IMG/VR virus record: IMGVR_UViG_3300048927_000485 | Location: 1-45,725 of that record | From: a virus | Length of the DNA: 45,725 nucleotides | Strand: one strand, 5' to 3' | Shown here: in pieces, positions 39,050 through 45,725 of the stretch | Position numbering within the stretch: position 1 is the first letter of the stretch | Layout: every line of letters begins with the position of its first letter | Translations under genes and position numbers: made by a program | The notes under the pieces: generated by a model | Databases searched by the model: none | Seen by the model: only the letters and a program-made list of their open reading frames with translations | What the model was told of the DNA's origin: nothing

Positions 39050-39471
39050 TCTGGCTGACGATCGACGCGACGACGCATGCCATCCTGTTGCAGACGGAAG
39101 GCGATGACGATGCGGAGGCTCCGATCGCCGGCGAAGGGCAGAAGGTGGTCCTGGCGCCGGGCAACTACCCGGCGACGATGCGATGGGACCCGACGTCACC
39201 GCCGGACGGCGGGTTCCGTGACATCGAGCCGCTGCCGCTGATGTCGGTCGGCCGGTTCAAGCTGCTGTTCACGCGGACGGAGCGGATCGCGATGCGGCAG
39301 GCCGCCGCGACCGACGACGGGGTGGCCGACTGGCTGGACCTGCTGGACGGCTTTACCGAAGGCGTCGCGCTGGACGATCCGCTGCTGGTGGACGCGATCG
39401 GCGACATGGCGACGGCAGGGCTGCTGACGCCGGCGCGCGCGGCAGCGGTGCTGGCGGGCGAAGCGCCGTGA
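39046..39471 (+). CDS. Tail fibre associated protein
   Basis: 141 aa, ATG in an ATGA overlap with the fibre gene. It has a beta-rich N-terminal half (WLTIDATTHAILLQTEGD) and a helical C-terminal half (MATAGLLTPARAAAVLAGEAP). Position behind the fibre gene resembles fibre chaperones, but no signature is visible. Confidence 0.65.
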   Translation: MIWLTIDATTHAILLQTEGDDDAEAPIAGEGQKVVLAPGNYPATMRWDPTSPPDGGFRDIEPLPLMSVGRFKLLFTRTERIAMRQAAATDDGVADWLDLLDGFTEGVALDDPLLVDAIGDMATAGLLTPARAAAVLAGEAP

Positions 39472-39755
39472 TCCGGCGTCTGCGCGGGCTGGCGCATGCG
39501 TGGCTGGTGGCGCTGGACCAGCTGGCATACGTCACGCTTGCCGGGCCAGCCTACCTGATCGGGCTGGGGCCGCAGCCGAGCCCCTATGAAACGATCAGCA
39601 GCAGCGTCGGCCGGCATGCCAATGACGGCTGGCGCTGGGCGCGGATCGTGCAGCGGCTGATCGACGGCCTGTTCACGCTGCTGGCCGGATCGCCGGCCGG
39701 CCATTGCCAGCGGTCGATCGTGCGCAGCGACTGGATAATCGCCACCTTACCCTGA
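39468..39755 (+). CDS. Conserved small phage protein of unknown function
   Basis: 95 aa from the GTG overlapping the previous stop (GTGA). The pattern ALDQLAYVTLAGPAYLIGLGPQPSPYETISSSVGRHANDGWRW ... HC is one I associate with small phage proteins encoded near tail or lysis genes: hydrophobic start, ETISS, WRWARIVQRLID, and a final HC. Function not known to me. Confidence 0.65.
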   Translation: MIRRLRGLAHAWLVALDQLAYVTLAGPAYLIGLGPQPSPYETISSSVGRHANDGWRWARIVQRLIDGLFTLLAGSPAGHCQRSIVRSDWIIATLP

Positions 39756-39766
39756 CCGAAAGGACG

Positions 39767-41734
39767 ATGATGAAGAGCATCCTGCTCTGGGACCTGCGGT
39801 TCCCGGATCGTGACCCGCTGCGCCTGACGCTGGCCGACGAAATTGCATCGGCGGCGGTGCGCGCGGGCGTCGCCGCTGCGGCCGACCCGGCCGAGGCCGG
39901 GGCATTGGCACAGGGCGGCGCGCTGAGCGGAGCAGACCCGATCGACGTGGTGCTGCAGCATGGGGTGGCCAACGAGCGGCAGCGCCGCGTGCGCGTCCCT
40001 CTGTCGGTGGCGCAGGTGGCGGCCGGGCTGGGCTATGCTGCCGGGGTGGACACGGTGATCGCGGCCGATGCCGCGGGTTATGACGTGATCGTGCTGGCCG
40101 GCCAGTCCAACATGGTCGGGCGCAACGGGCCGATCGACGGCGTGCTGGACGCGACCGACCCGCGCATCCTGATGTACGGGTTCAACGCGCAGGCGGTGGC
40201 GCTGGCGCAGGATCCGCTCGACCACCAGGACGAGGGCGCCAACACGATCGGCATGGGGCTGACCTTTGCCAAGGCGCACCTGGCGACGATGCCGGCCAAT
40301 CGCAGCGTCCTGCTGGTGCCGGTGGCGAAGGGCGGCACGGCGTTCAACACCGGCTTCTGGCGGGCGGGCGGTGGCGGCGATGCGCCGGCCATCGCGCGGA
40401 CCAACGCGGCGATGGCGCAGGGCGCAGGCGTCAATCGGCTGGTGGCGGTGCTGTGGCACCAGGGCGAATCGGACCAGGCGGTGACGCAGGCGCAATATGA
40501 AGCCGATCTGGACGCGCTGATCGCGCGCTGGCGCGCCGGGATGACCGGGGCGACGGCGGCGACGCCGTTCGTGTGCGGTGGCCTGCTGGTGGGCGGAACG
40601 CAGACGGCGGCGGGGGTCAGCGCGGCGCTGCTCAACACGCCCATCCGCGTCTCCCATGCCGGCTATGCGGCGTCGACCGGGCTGGTCAGCGGCGGCGACA
40701 ATCTGCACTTCAGCGCGGCATCGCAGCGGACGCTGGCGGCGCGCTACTTCGCGGCCTTCCAGGCGGCCAAATCGAGCATCGCCACGCCGCAGGCGCCGGC
40801 CGCGATCACCAACCTGGCGGCGACGGCGGGCGACGGGCAGGTCGCGCTCACCTGGTCGGCGCCGTCCGGCAACGGATCGGCGATCACCGATTATGTGATC
40901 GAATATAAGACCTCGGCCGGGAGCGTGTGGGGGGTGTTCGCCGACAGTGCGTCGGCCACCACCGGCGTGACGGTGACCGGGCTGACCAACGCGACCGCGT
41001 ACGACTTCCGGGTCAAGGCGGTGAACGCGATCGGGACCGGTGCGGCGTCGAATGTAGCATCGGCGACGCCGGCGGCGGCGGGCGGGGCCGGCGAGGCAGC
41101 GGCGCTGCGGCACTGGCTGTTCGGCACCGACAATTCGACGATGGCCGACCTGAAGGCGGGCGAGGTACTGACGCCGGTGACGACCGCGCCGGTGCAGGCA
41201 TCGGGCTACATGACGATGGGCGGCCAGAACAAGGGCGCGCGATCGGCACAGACCGATGCGAGTGCGATGACGATCATCGTCGTCGCGCGCTGGACCGCCG
41301 CCGGCGCGATGATCGTCGGCAATGTCAGCGCCACGGCGGGCGATGGCGGGATCGGCATCTATGGCCAGACGACCAGCGACGTGCGGATGATGGCGCGGCC
41401 GACCAGCGATACGCTGACCACCGCCTACACGCTCGGCCAATGGCGGTTCCTGGCGCTGTCGGTAGCGAACGGCGTCAGCCGGGTGGACTATATGGGCGAT
41501 GCGACCGCGCCGACCGTCAAGGAAAGCCCGACGATCGCCACCTCGTTCACCAAATCGCCGGCGAATGCCCTGCTGGGCGTGGGCGACTGCAACTATAATT
41601 CGGTCAGCTTCGCGGCCCCGTGCGACGTGGCCGAATTCATGATCTTCAACGCGGCGCTGACGCTGGCGGATATCCAGGCGATCTACGCGCGATCGGTCAC
41701 GCGGCTGGCGGCGCGCGGCGTCACCGTCAGCTGA
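39767..41734 (+). CDS. Tail-associated SGNH/CE6-type esterase with FN3 and lectin-like domains
   Basis: 655 aa from the ATG at 39767 (AAAGG upstream). The N-terminal 100 residues may attach it to the tail. The hydrolase part has GQSNM with Ser114, WHQGESD with Glu234, and DNLHF with Asp311 and His314, the blocks of SASA/CE6 acetylesterases. An FN3 domain (about 345-440: AITNLAATAGDGQVALTWSAPSGNG ... AYDFRVKAVNAIGTGAAS) and a concanavalin-like beta domain (about 450-655) follow. It probably removes acetyl groups from the host surface polysaccharide before or during adsorption. Confidence 0.88.
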   Translation: MMKSILLWDLRFPDRDPLRLTLADEIASAAVRAGVAAAADPAEAGALAQGGALSGADPIDVVLQHGVANERQRRVRVPLSVAQVAAGLGYAAGVDTVIAADAAGYDVIVLAGQSNMVGRNGPIDGVLDATDPRILMYGFNAQAVALAQDPLDHQDEGANTIGMGLTFAKAHLATMPANRSVLLVPVAKGGTAFNTGFWRAGGGGDAPAIARTNAAMAQGAGVNRLVAVLWHQGESDQAVTQAQYEADLDALIARWRAGMTGATAATPFVCGGLLVGGTQTAAGVSAALLNTPIRVSHAGYAASTGLVSGGDNLHFSAASQRTLAARYFAAFQAAKSSIATPQAPAAITNLAATAGDGQVALTWSAPSGNGSAITDYVIEYKTSAGSVWGVFADSASATTGVTVTGLTNATAYDFRVKAVNAIGTGAASNVASATPAAAGGAGEAAALRHWLFGTDNSTMADLKAGEVLTPVTTAPVQASGYMTMGGQNKGARSAQTDASAMTIIVVARWTAAGAMIVGNVSATAGDGGIGIYGQTTSDVRMMARPTSDTLTTAYTLGQWRFLALSVANGVSRVDYMGDATAPTVKESPTIATSFTKSPANALLGVGDCNYNSVSFAAPCDVAEFMIFNAALTLADIQAIYARSVTRLAARGVTVS

Positions 41735-41791
41735 CCGGGCATTGGTGAGGATTAACCCCGTGCCGGCCGGCGCGGTTGAGGAGACGTGTCC

Positions 41792-42301
41792 ATGAATGAT
41801 GCCGTGCCTGTCGCCGTCCATGGCTTCACCTGGACCGCCGCGTTGGTGGGGTTGCTCAACATACTGGTCGGCAGCGTGCTGGTGGCGTTCATCAAGCAAC
41901 GGCCGGCGATCAAGAAGCTGCAGAACGAACGCATATCGGCCGATGATGCGGCGACGGCGCGGCTGCTGGAGCAGCAGGCGGGGACGATCGAGCGGCAAGA
42001 TACCCGGATCGACCAGCTGGCGACGGCGCTGGACCGGGAACGGGCGGCCCGCGAAACCGCGCTCGCGCACGAGCGAGCGATCTGCGAGGCCGAACTGAGC
42101 GTGATCCGCCACCGGCTGAACAACGTCGCCGGCAACTTCTACTCGCTGATCGACATGCTGGAGATCAATCCGGCCGCAACGCCCGAGATCGTCGCCAAGG
42201 TGAAGGCGCGACGTGCCGAACAGGCGCAGACCGAGGCGAGCGAGAAATCTTCGGTGATCGCGGCGCGGATCAACGCGACCGCGCCCCAGCAGACCGACTG
42301 A
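41792..42301 (+). CDS. Membrane-anchored coiled-coil protein of the lysis region
   Basis: 169 aa from the ATG at 41792 (GAGGAG upstream). One membrane helix (about 13-35: FTWTAALVGLLNILVGSVLVAF) is followed by a long charged coiled coil (residues 36-110) with heptads such as KKLQNERISADDAATARLLEQQAGTIERQDTRIDQLA. It could be a holin, antiholin or membrane regulator of lysis. It is too long for a typical holin. Confidence 0.65.
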   Translation: MNDAVPVAVHGFTWTAALVGLLNILVGSVLVAFIKQRPAIKKLQNERISADDAATARLLEQQAGTIERQDTRIDQLATALDRERAARETALAHERAICEAELSVIRHRLNNVAGNFYSLIDMLEINPAATPEIVAKVKARRAEQAQTEASEKSSVIAARINATAPQQTD

Positions 42302-42324
42302 CCACCCCACCATTGGAGGAACCG

Positions 42325-42378
42325 ATGAAGGACCGTGCCACGGCACGGGCCGCGCTTTCGCGCGCGGCCCGCGCATGA
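42325..42378 (+). CDS. 17-aa leader peptide coupled to the endolysin
   Basis: ATG at 42325 preceded by GGAGGAACCG, a strong ribosome binding site that the endolysin start itself lacks. It encodes 17 residues (MKDRATARAALSRAARA), and its TGA overlaps the endolysin ATG (ATGA). A perfect 9-bp hairpin lies in its second half, so its translation would open the endolysin start. See the hairpin entry. Confidence 0.6.
   Translation: MKDRATARAALSRAARA
42347..42370 (+). promoter_or_regulatory. Hairpin controlling endolysin translation
   Basis: GGGCCGCGC/GCGCGGCCC (42347-42355 and 42362-42370), perfect 9 bp with loop TTTCGC, ending 4 nt before the endolysin ATG. When folded it would block ribosome access to that start. 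Ribosomes on the leader peptide would melt it. Confidence 0.65.
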
Positions 42379-42875
42379 CCTATCGCCTAGGAGACGCTTC
42401 GAAAGAGAAGCTGGTCGGCGTCCATCCGATCATCCGCGGCGTCGTGCTGCGCGCAATCGCGCTGACGGAACAGGATTTCGGCGTCTTCGAAGGGGTGCGG
42501 ACGACCGAGCGGCAGCGCAAGCTGGTCGCGTCGGGCGCATCGAAAACGCTGAACAGCATGCACATTCCGCAAATCGACCGGACTGGGCGGACGAAGGAGG
42601 TGCTGGGCCATGCGGTCGACCTGGTGCCGTGGATCGACGGCCAGTTCCGCTGGGAATGGGGGCCGTGCTTCAAGATCGCGGTCGCGGTCGATCGGGCGGC
42701 CACCGAACAGAATGTCGCGCAGCTGTTCTGCTGGGGCGGTGTGTGGGATCGGTGGCTAAGCCAGTATGGCGGAAACGCTGCGAATATGGGCCAGGCCGTC
42801 CAGCAATATGCCGCCCGGCATCCCGGTCCCGATTTCGTCGATGGGCCGCATTACCAGATCGGCCGGCTGGGATGA
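42375..42875 (+). CDS. Endolysin, M15-type L-alanyl-D-glutamate/D,D-peptidase
   Basis: 166 aa from the ATG at 42375, coupled to the leader peptide. The peptidase M15 zinc ligands are likely His63 (SMH), Asp82 (GHAVDL) and His159 (DGPHY). The sequence between SMH and GHAVDL carries an insertion (about residues 64-77) relative to the usual SxHxxGxAxD motif. Segments FGVFEGVRTTERQRKLV and VDLVPW fit the family. No signal peptide; it should reach the wall through the holin and cut peptide stems of peptidoglycan. Confidence 0.9.
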   Translation: MTYRLGDASKEKLVGVHPIIRGVVLRAIALTEQDFGVFEGVRTTERQRKLVASGASKTLNSMHIPQIDRTGRTKEVLGHAVDLVPWIDGQFRWEWGPCFKIAVAVDRAATEQNVAQLFCWGGVWDRWLSQYGGNAANMGQAVQQYAARHPGPDFVDGPHYQIGRLG

Positions 42876-43285
42876 GCGCGCCGAACCGCCGCCCGCCGCG
42901 TGCGTGGAACTGGACCGTGTATGCGACGATCGCGGCGCCGGTGATGATCACGGCGATCCTGATCTGGCAGCTTGCGCAGCTGGAGCCGACGCGCTGGTGC
43001 GATGTGTCTACCGACACCAGCAAGGCGACCGGCGGCCGTCCGATCGAGGCCGTGCAGGCGTGCTTTTCGCTGCTGACCAACATGCTGCGCATCTACCGCC
43101 AGAACACGCTGGCGCTGATCGTCATCCTCGGCATCTCGCTGGTCACGATCGTCATCACGACACTGAAGGCGCGCGTCGATGTCGAGGGGTTCGGCTGGCG
43201 CGGCAAGATCGGTGGCGACGCGGCGATGCCGGTCGAGGTGGTCAACGAACCCGACAATGCCATTCCGGTGGAGCCCAAGCCATGA
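42872..43285 (+). CDS. Holin-like two-span membrane protein
   Basis: 137 aa, start in an ATGA overlap with the endolysin gene. Two membrane helices are visible: about 17-38 (ATIAAPVMITAILIWQLAQL) and 71-95 (NTLALIVILGISLVTIVITTLKA). A short periplasmic loop with two Cys lies between them. The context (endolysin before, spanins after) makes it the best candidate for the holin, which forms the lesion that releases the endolysin. Confidence 0.75.
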   Translation: MSAPNRRPPRAWNWTVYATIAAPVMITAILIWQLAQLEPTRWCDVSTDTSKATGGRPIEAVQACFSLLTNMLRIYRQNTLALIVILGISLVTIVITTLKARVDVEGFGWRGKIGGDAAMPVEVVNEPDNAIPVEPKP

Positions 43286-43833
43286 TCACCCGCCTTTTGC
43301 CCGCGCCGTGGAACTGGATCGTCGGTATCCTCGGCCCGCTGCTGTTGCTGGGCGCCGCCTATTGGGCGGGCGACCATTTCGGTGCGCGCCGCGAGAACAC
43401 GCGGCTTAGCACCAAATACGGTGCCGCGATGGAGCGCGCGCTGCATTCGATCGATATCACGACCGAACGGCTGAAGCGCGCACGCGCCGTGGCCGAGGCG
43501 GCCGACCAGGCCAACGCCCGCCGCGTCGAAGGGGCGCAGGCGACCATCACGCTGGAGGAAGTCGATGCGCTTCAACACAATCTGGATACGGCTCGCGCTC
43601 TTGCCGCTGCTTATGCTCGGCGCCTGCGCGACCAGGCGGCCGGCGGTGCAACCACTGGAGGTGGTGGCGGGCCAGCGGGTCAGCCCCAAGCTGCCCGATC
43701 CGCCGCCGGCGCTGCTGGAGCCGGTGCGCTGTCCGTCGTGGATGAAGACGATTTGCTGATCTGCACCGAGAATACGGTGAAGGCGCAGGGTTGGGTGACC
43801 TGGTGGAAAAAGGTCAGCGCGATCCCGCGGTGA
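43282..43833 (+). CDS. i-spanin (Rz-like)
   Basis: 183 aa, ATG in an ATGA overlap. An N-terminal membrane helix (WNWIVGILGPLLLLGAAYWAG, about 10-31) is followed by a periplasmic coiled coil (HSIDITTERLKRARAVAEAADQANARRVEGAQATITLEEVDALQHNLDTA). The C-terminal part is Gly/Ala-rich. The nested o-spanin gene lies inside it in another frame, the classical Rz/Rz1 arrangement. The pair would bridge the envelope and fuse inner and outer membranes at lysis. Confidence 0.85.
   Translation: MITRLLPAPWNWIVGILGPLLLLGAAYWAGDHFGARRENTRLSTKYGAAMERALHSIDITTERLKRARAVAEAADQANARRVEGAQATITLEEVDALQHNLDTARALAAAYARRLRDQAAGGATTGGGGGPAGQPQAARSAAGAAGAGALSVVDEDDLLICTENTVKAQGWVTWWKKVSAIPR
43565..43759 (+). CDS. o-spanin lipoprotein (Rz1-like), nested in Rz
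   Basis: 64 aa, entirely inside the i-spanin gene in a shifted frame. Signal sequence MRFNTIWIRLALLPLLMLGAC with lipobox LGAC (Cys21), then a Pro-rich mature part (SPKLPDPPPALLEPV), as expected of Rz1-type outer-membrane lipoproteins. Its lipidated end would sit in the outer membrane and its other end contact Rz. Confidence 0.85.
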   Translation: MRFNTIWIRLALLPLLMLGACATRRPAVQPLEVVAGQRVSPKLPDPPPALLEPVRCPSWMKTIC

Positions 43834-43839
43834 CCGCGT

Positions 43840-44184
43840 CTAGCCCTCGCGCCCCTTGTGGCGCATGCCCACCATCAATTCGCCGGTGCGGAGACGCACC
43901 ACGCCCGACACGGCGGACGTATCATCGTCGAACAGCTTGGCAAAATCATTGAGCAGCGCGTTGGCGCGCTCGCCAAGGTCAGGCGGAATATGTGCGGTCG
44001 CATAGTGGCCGATGGGCGCGGCCGCGTGATGAGCGGCGCGCGCGACGCGATCCTCGATCGCCCGTTCGCCGCGTTCCAACAGGCCGAGATACCCGCCGGT
44101 CACGCCGATCGCTTCGCCGAACTGCGCCTGTGTCAGTCCGGAGGCCTTGCGGAGCCTTCGCAGTTCATCGCCTTGCATCGCCAT
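43840..44184 (-). CDS. XRE-family transcription regulator
   Basis: 114 aa from the ATG at 44184 (AGGTGG upstream; an ATG at 44178 is two codons on). Residues 6-52 are a standard XRE helix-turn-helix: DELRRLRKASGLTQAQFGEAIGVTGGYLGLLERGERAIEDRVARA. The rest is helical then beta (FDDDTSAVSGVVRLRTGELMVGM). It is convergent with the lysis genes. The perfect palindrome at 44211-44241 lies just upstream of its start and may be its operator. Confidence 0.85.
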   Translation of the reverse strand: MAMQGDELRRLRKASGLTQAQFGEAIGVTGGYLGLLERGERAIEDRVARAAHHAAAPIGHYATAHIPPDLGERANALLNDFAKLFDDDTSAVSGVVRLRTGELMVGMRHKGREG

Positions 44185-44210
44185 CGTGCCACCTGTATTT
44201 TGCACCCTAT

Positions 44211-44241
44211 CCCCGCCCCGGAGTGCTAGTCCGGGGCGGGG
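44211..44241. promoter_or_regulatory. Perfect 12-bp palindrome upstream of the XRE gene
   Basis: CCCCGCCCCGGA (44211-44222) and TCCGGGGCGGGG (44230-44241), loop 7 nt. No T-run on either side, so more likely an operator for the XRE protein or an mRNA stem in its leader than a terminator. Confidence 0.5.
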
Positions 44242-44375
44242 GGCTTCTAGGCTTGGATCGTCAGCTGAATGCTGATTTTCCAAACCCGAAGCCGGATCGA
44301 GAAGTGCATTCTCTTTCCTTTCGGGTTGTCAGCGGGCTGGGTGGGATACCGTCGCCGTCTGACCTGCTCGAAATA

Positions 44376-44419
44376 CAAACTCAGTCACTATTCGTCAATG
44401 GAAATAGTGACTGAGTTTG
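44376..44419. terminator. 17-bp perfect inverted repeat, probable terminator
   Basis: CAAACTCAGTCACTATT (44376-44392) and its exact complement (44403-44419), 10-nt loop. On the minus strand it directly follows the stop of the zinc-binding gene (44424) and ends in GAGTTTGTATTTC, a weak T-run. It is the most A/T-rich element near this end. Confidence 0.7.
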
Positions 44420-44423
44420 CATT

Positions 44424-44825
44424 TTATTGGCGCATCTGGCGCTTGCGATCGCGATCATATTTGGCGTCTTCCAGCGCTTCGCAGAGCCGGCGCCTCGCTT
44501 CGGCGTGGCGGCGGCGATCATCCTCCACCCACTGCATTTCCTGTTCGGCGGTGTAGAGGTGGTACAGCCATGGGCCGTGCTTGTAGGAAAAGACGTTCCA
44601 TCCGTCGCATCCGGCGGTGAGCCGGCAGCGGGTGCGGCGATTGGTCATGCGAAAGCGGATGCCCTTCGCGGCCATGACGCGCTCCAGATCGGTCACCGCG
44701 AGGATCCGGTGGGCGTTGCACGTCTGACAGCGCACGCGCACCTCCTGGCCCGCCGCGACCGCCTCGATCATCATCCCGATCGTGCGCGCCCAATCGGGCA
44801 GCAAAGGTGCAATTCTGTGTCCCAT
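44424..44825 (-). CDS. SOS-linked zinc-binding protein, unknown function
   Basis: 133 aa from the ATG at 44825 (a TTG at 44837 is 4 codons longer but would overlap the LexA box). A CxxC (VRCQTCNAHRIL, about 35) and a second Cys pair (CRLTAGCDGWN, about 70) suggest a zinc ribbon. A Trp/Tyr-rich stretch follows (KHGPWLYHLYTAEQEMQW), and a charged helical tail. A LexA box directly precedes the start, so it is probably induced by DNA damage. Its role could be in prophage induction or host shut-off; not recognised. Confidence 0.7.
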   Translation of the reverse strand: MGHRIAPLLPDWARTIGMMIEAVAAGQEVRVRCQTCNAHRILAVTDLERVMAAKGIRFRMTNRRTRCRLTAGCDGWNVFSYKHGPWLYHLYTAEQEMQWVEDDRRRHAEARRRLCEALEDAKYDRDRKRQMRQ

Positions 44826-44831
44826 GGACCA

Positions 44832-44846
44832 GAACAAGCGTGGAAC
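44832..44846 (-). promoter_or_regulatory. LexA (SOS) box, alphaproteobacterial type
   Basis: GAAC-AAGCGTG-GAAC on the plus strand, which is GTTC-N7-GTTC on the minus strand, the known alphaproteobacterial LexA box. It lies 7-21 nt before the ATG at 44825 and overlaps a possible -10 region (TTGCCC at -35, 17 bp upstream). It would repress the gene until the SOS response. Confidence 0.7.
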
Positions 44847-44878
44847 ATTGATTCGGGCAAGCGCTAACCGAAGGCCAG

Positions 44879-45526
44879 CTAGAACAGCGTTAGCACGGCC
44901 GGCTGACGCGTCGGAAATTCCGGCCCGCGCACGCGCATCAGCTCGGCCGGATAAGGCCGCTGCAGCGCGACCACGTCGTCATAGCTGCCCTCCAGCCAAC
45001 GCTGGTGATCGGCCGGCTGCAGAATCGTGATCATCGCCTTGGGGTGGACAGGCTCGACCAGTGAATTTGGATCGCACGTCACCATGGTAAAGCCGCGTTG
45101 GTCGCCGATCGCCTTCCAGAAGCCGGCGACCATGAAGACGGGCTGGTCGGTCACCTCAAACCACATCTCGCCCTTGATCGGCTTCTTGCCGTCGTGAAGG
45201 TCGATCGCCTGCGGCGTCCATTCGCAGAATTCGGTCAGCGGGATCAGGCAGCGATTTTCCGGCCGTTCGGCCAGCCGGCGCCATTGCGGAAGGCCGAGCT
45301 GGCGCACGTTCGTCATCGGCCAGGCCGCCTGCCCGCCAAGCACATCCCACGACATGAGATCGAGCCCCAGCCCGCGATCGTCGCGGCGCACGACATAGGC
45401 GCGGCTGCGCGGCGTCAGCTCGCGCCAGTCAAACCGGTTGTCGGCCGGGCGCGGCGCCATCCATTCCAGCGCCCAATTGGCCTTGAGCGCTTCGGGTTCG
45501 GTGCGGTTGCGGGCGCGGTTGCACAT
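44879..45526 (-). CDS. SRAP domain protein (YedK/HMCES-like abasic-site binder)
   Basis: 215 aa from the ATG at 45526 (AAGGCGG upstream), chosen because Cys2 must follow the start. The SRAP catalytic set is present: Cys2 (MCNRARNR), Asn73 (MTNVR), Glu102 (EFCEW) and His161 (VHPKAM), at the positions known for YedK. After Met removal Cys2 forms a thiazolidine crosslink with abasic sites in single-stranded DNA and shields them. It is the last phage gene before attR, and probably protects phage or host DNA at damaged forks. Confidence 0.92.
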   Translation of the reverse strand: MCNRARNRTEPEALKANWALEWMAPRPADNRFDWRELTPRSRAYVVRRDDRGLGLDLMSWDVLGGQAAWPMTNVRQLGLPQWRRLAERPENRCLIPLTEFCEWTPQAIDLHDGKKPIKGEMWFEVTDQPVFMVAGFWKAIGDQRGFTMVTCDPNSLVEPVHPKAMITILQPADHQRWLEGSYDDVVALQRPYPAELMRVRGPEFPTRQPAVLTLF

Positions 45527-45683
45527 GCCGCCTTGTGCAGCGCCACGGCGACCGATGTCCATGCCGATCAGCAGCCGGAATGCGGCGCCTGAATTTTACC
45601 CGCTTTTGCTAAGCTATTGGAAAGGCGAGCGGCGAATTTGATGCGTTTTACAGCAAGGCGCCCGGAAATCCGCCAAAGGCCCT
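45527..45683. other. Phage right end: non-coding, candidate integrase arm site
   Basis: 157 bp without a gene. CGTTTTACAGC at 45644-45654 repeats the sequence at 153-163 near the left end, in the same orientation; a related TTTTAC lies near 45595. It should also contain the promoter of the SRAP gene on the minus strand. A possible -10 is TAAAAT near 45594-45599, but I cannot fix a -35. Confidence 0.45.
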
Positions 45684-45723
45684 AGCTTGGAAGGCTTCTG
45701 CTCTACCATTGAGCTACACCCGC
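45684..45723. repeat. attR: attR core (40-bp direct repeat)
   Basis: Exact copy of 71-110, holding the 5' half of the tRNA-Gly gene cut at the anticodon loop. The window ends two bases later, so the host DNA that originally preceded the tRNA gene is just out of view. Confidence 0.93.
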
Positions 45724-45725
45724 TT

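Larger units (their letters stand above)
71..45723. mobile_element. Complete lambda-like temperate siphovirus prophage
   Basis: Bounded by a 40-bp perfect direct repeat in tRNA-Gly. Between the repeats lie a tyrosine integrase next to attL, a repressor with divergent operators, replication genes, GpA-type terminase, portal, capsid, tail tube, tape measure, tail tip, and a full lysis cassette with nested spanins. Every recognised structural gene is uninterrupted, so the element looks functional. The gene order (int - early left - repressor - early right - terminase - head - tail - lysis) is that of lambdoid siphophages. Leftward accessory genes inside rightward operons look like later additions. 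Confidence 0.95.

Noticed and set aside
39584-42376. 930-codon open frame opposite the esterase
   Set aside because: Antisense artefact of high GC and codon bias; crosses several real genes.
44211-44241. Intrinsic terminator
   Set aside because: The 12-bp palindrome has no T-run on either strand and lies right before a start codon; kept as a possible operator.
37-45725. Insertion sequences or transposases
   Set aside because: No DDE, HUH or serine transposase motif or terminal inverted repeat pair was found in any plausible gene.

Overview
The window is one almost complete, apparently intact temperate siphovirus prophage sitting in a tRNA-Gly(TCC) gene. A 40-bp perfect direct repeat (71-110 and 45684-45723) marks the two attachment sites. 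The host is most likely a GC-rich alphaproteobacterium of the Sphingomonas type. The reasons are the strong G/C third-position bias, a GTTC-N7-GTTC LexA box (the alphaproteobacterial SOS box), a GapR/DUF2312-like domain in a phage protein, and the general look of the genes. This is inference from sequence features; no database was searched.

Layout. (1) 37-331: the intact tRNA gene, attL and a phage-derived non-coding end. (2) 332-2587: a three-gene cargo cassette (TIGR04255-family protein, helix-turn-helix protein, unknown protein) of visibly lower GC, convergent with the integrase. (3) 2597-9885, leftward: thirteen genes in an unbroken chain of overlapping start and stop codons. It runs from a promoter at about 9913-9941 down to the tyrosine integrase, and carries a DndC-like PP-loop sulfurtransferase homologue, a C5-cytosine DNA methyltransferase and several small proteins, three of them probably membrane proteins. 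(4) 9886-10805: an immunity region with an S24-type repressor flanked by two divergent promoters. Each promoter has a copy of the operator palindrome TGCGGGCAATTGCCCGCA (or a variant) inside its -35/-10 spacer. (5) 10806-19801, rightward: a Cro-position gene, CII-like and winged-helix regulators, a CHC2/Toprim primase, an FtsK-gamma/GapR-like fusion, a P4/D5-type helicase, an iteron-like array (18986-19261) that may be the origin, and a DUF6362-like protein. Two leftward genes (11181-11375 and 12892-13461) interrupt it. (6) 20193-30566: terminase, gpW-like protein, portal, protease-capsid fusion, cement protein, head-tail genes, tail tube, and a tail-chaperone pair joined by a -1 frameshift signal. 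(7) 30559-41734: tail genes, interrupted by a leftward candidate lipoprotein moron (31226-31654), then tape measure, tail tip/fibre and an SGNH/CE6-type esterase with an FN3 domain. (8) 41792-43833: lysis genes (membrane/coiled-coil protein, leader peptide coupled to an M15 endolysin, holin-like protein, nested Rz/Rz1 spanins). (9) 43840-45723, leftward: an XRE regulator, a zinc-binding protein with a LexA box at its promoter, an SRAP (YedK/HMCES) protein, and attR.

How it works together: the repressor appears to control both early transcripts from matching operators. The leftward transcript would deliver DNA modification functions and, last of all, the integrase. The rightward transcript delivers replication functions. 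Structural and lysis genes follow, probably from a late promoter in the 19802-20192 gap. The SOS-linked genes near attR and the cargo cassette near attL, plus two moron-like genes, are the accessory parts most likely to benefit the lysogen. The least explained parts are the TIGR04255 cassette, the DndC-like/methyltransferase operon without other Dnd partners, the FtsK-gamma/GapR fusion, and the iteron-like array.
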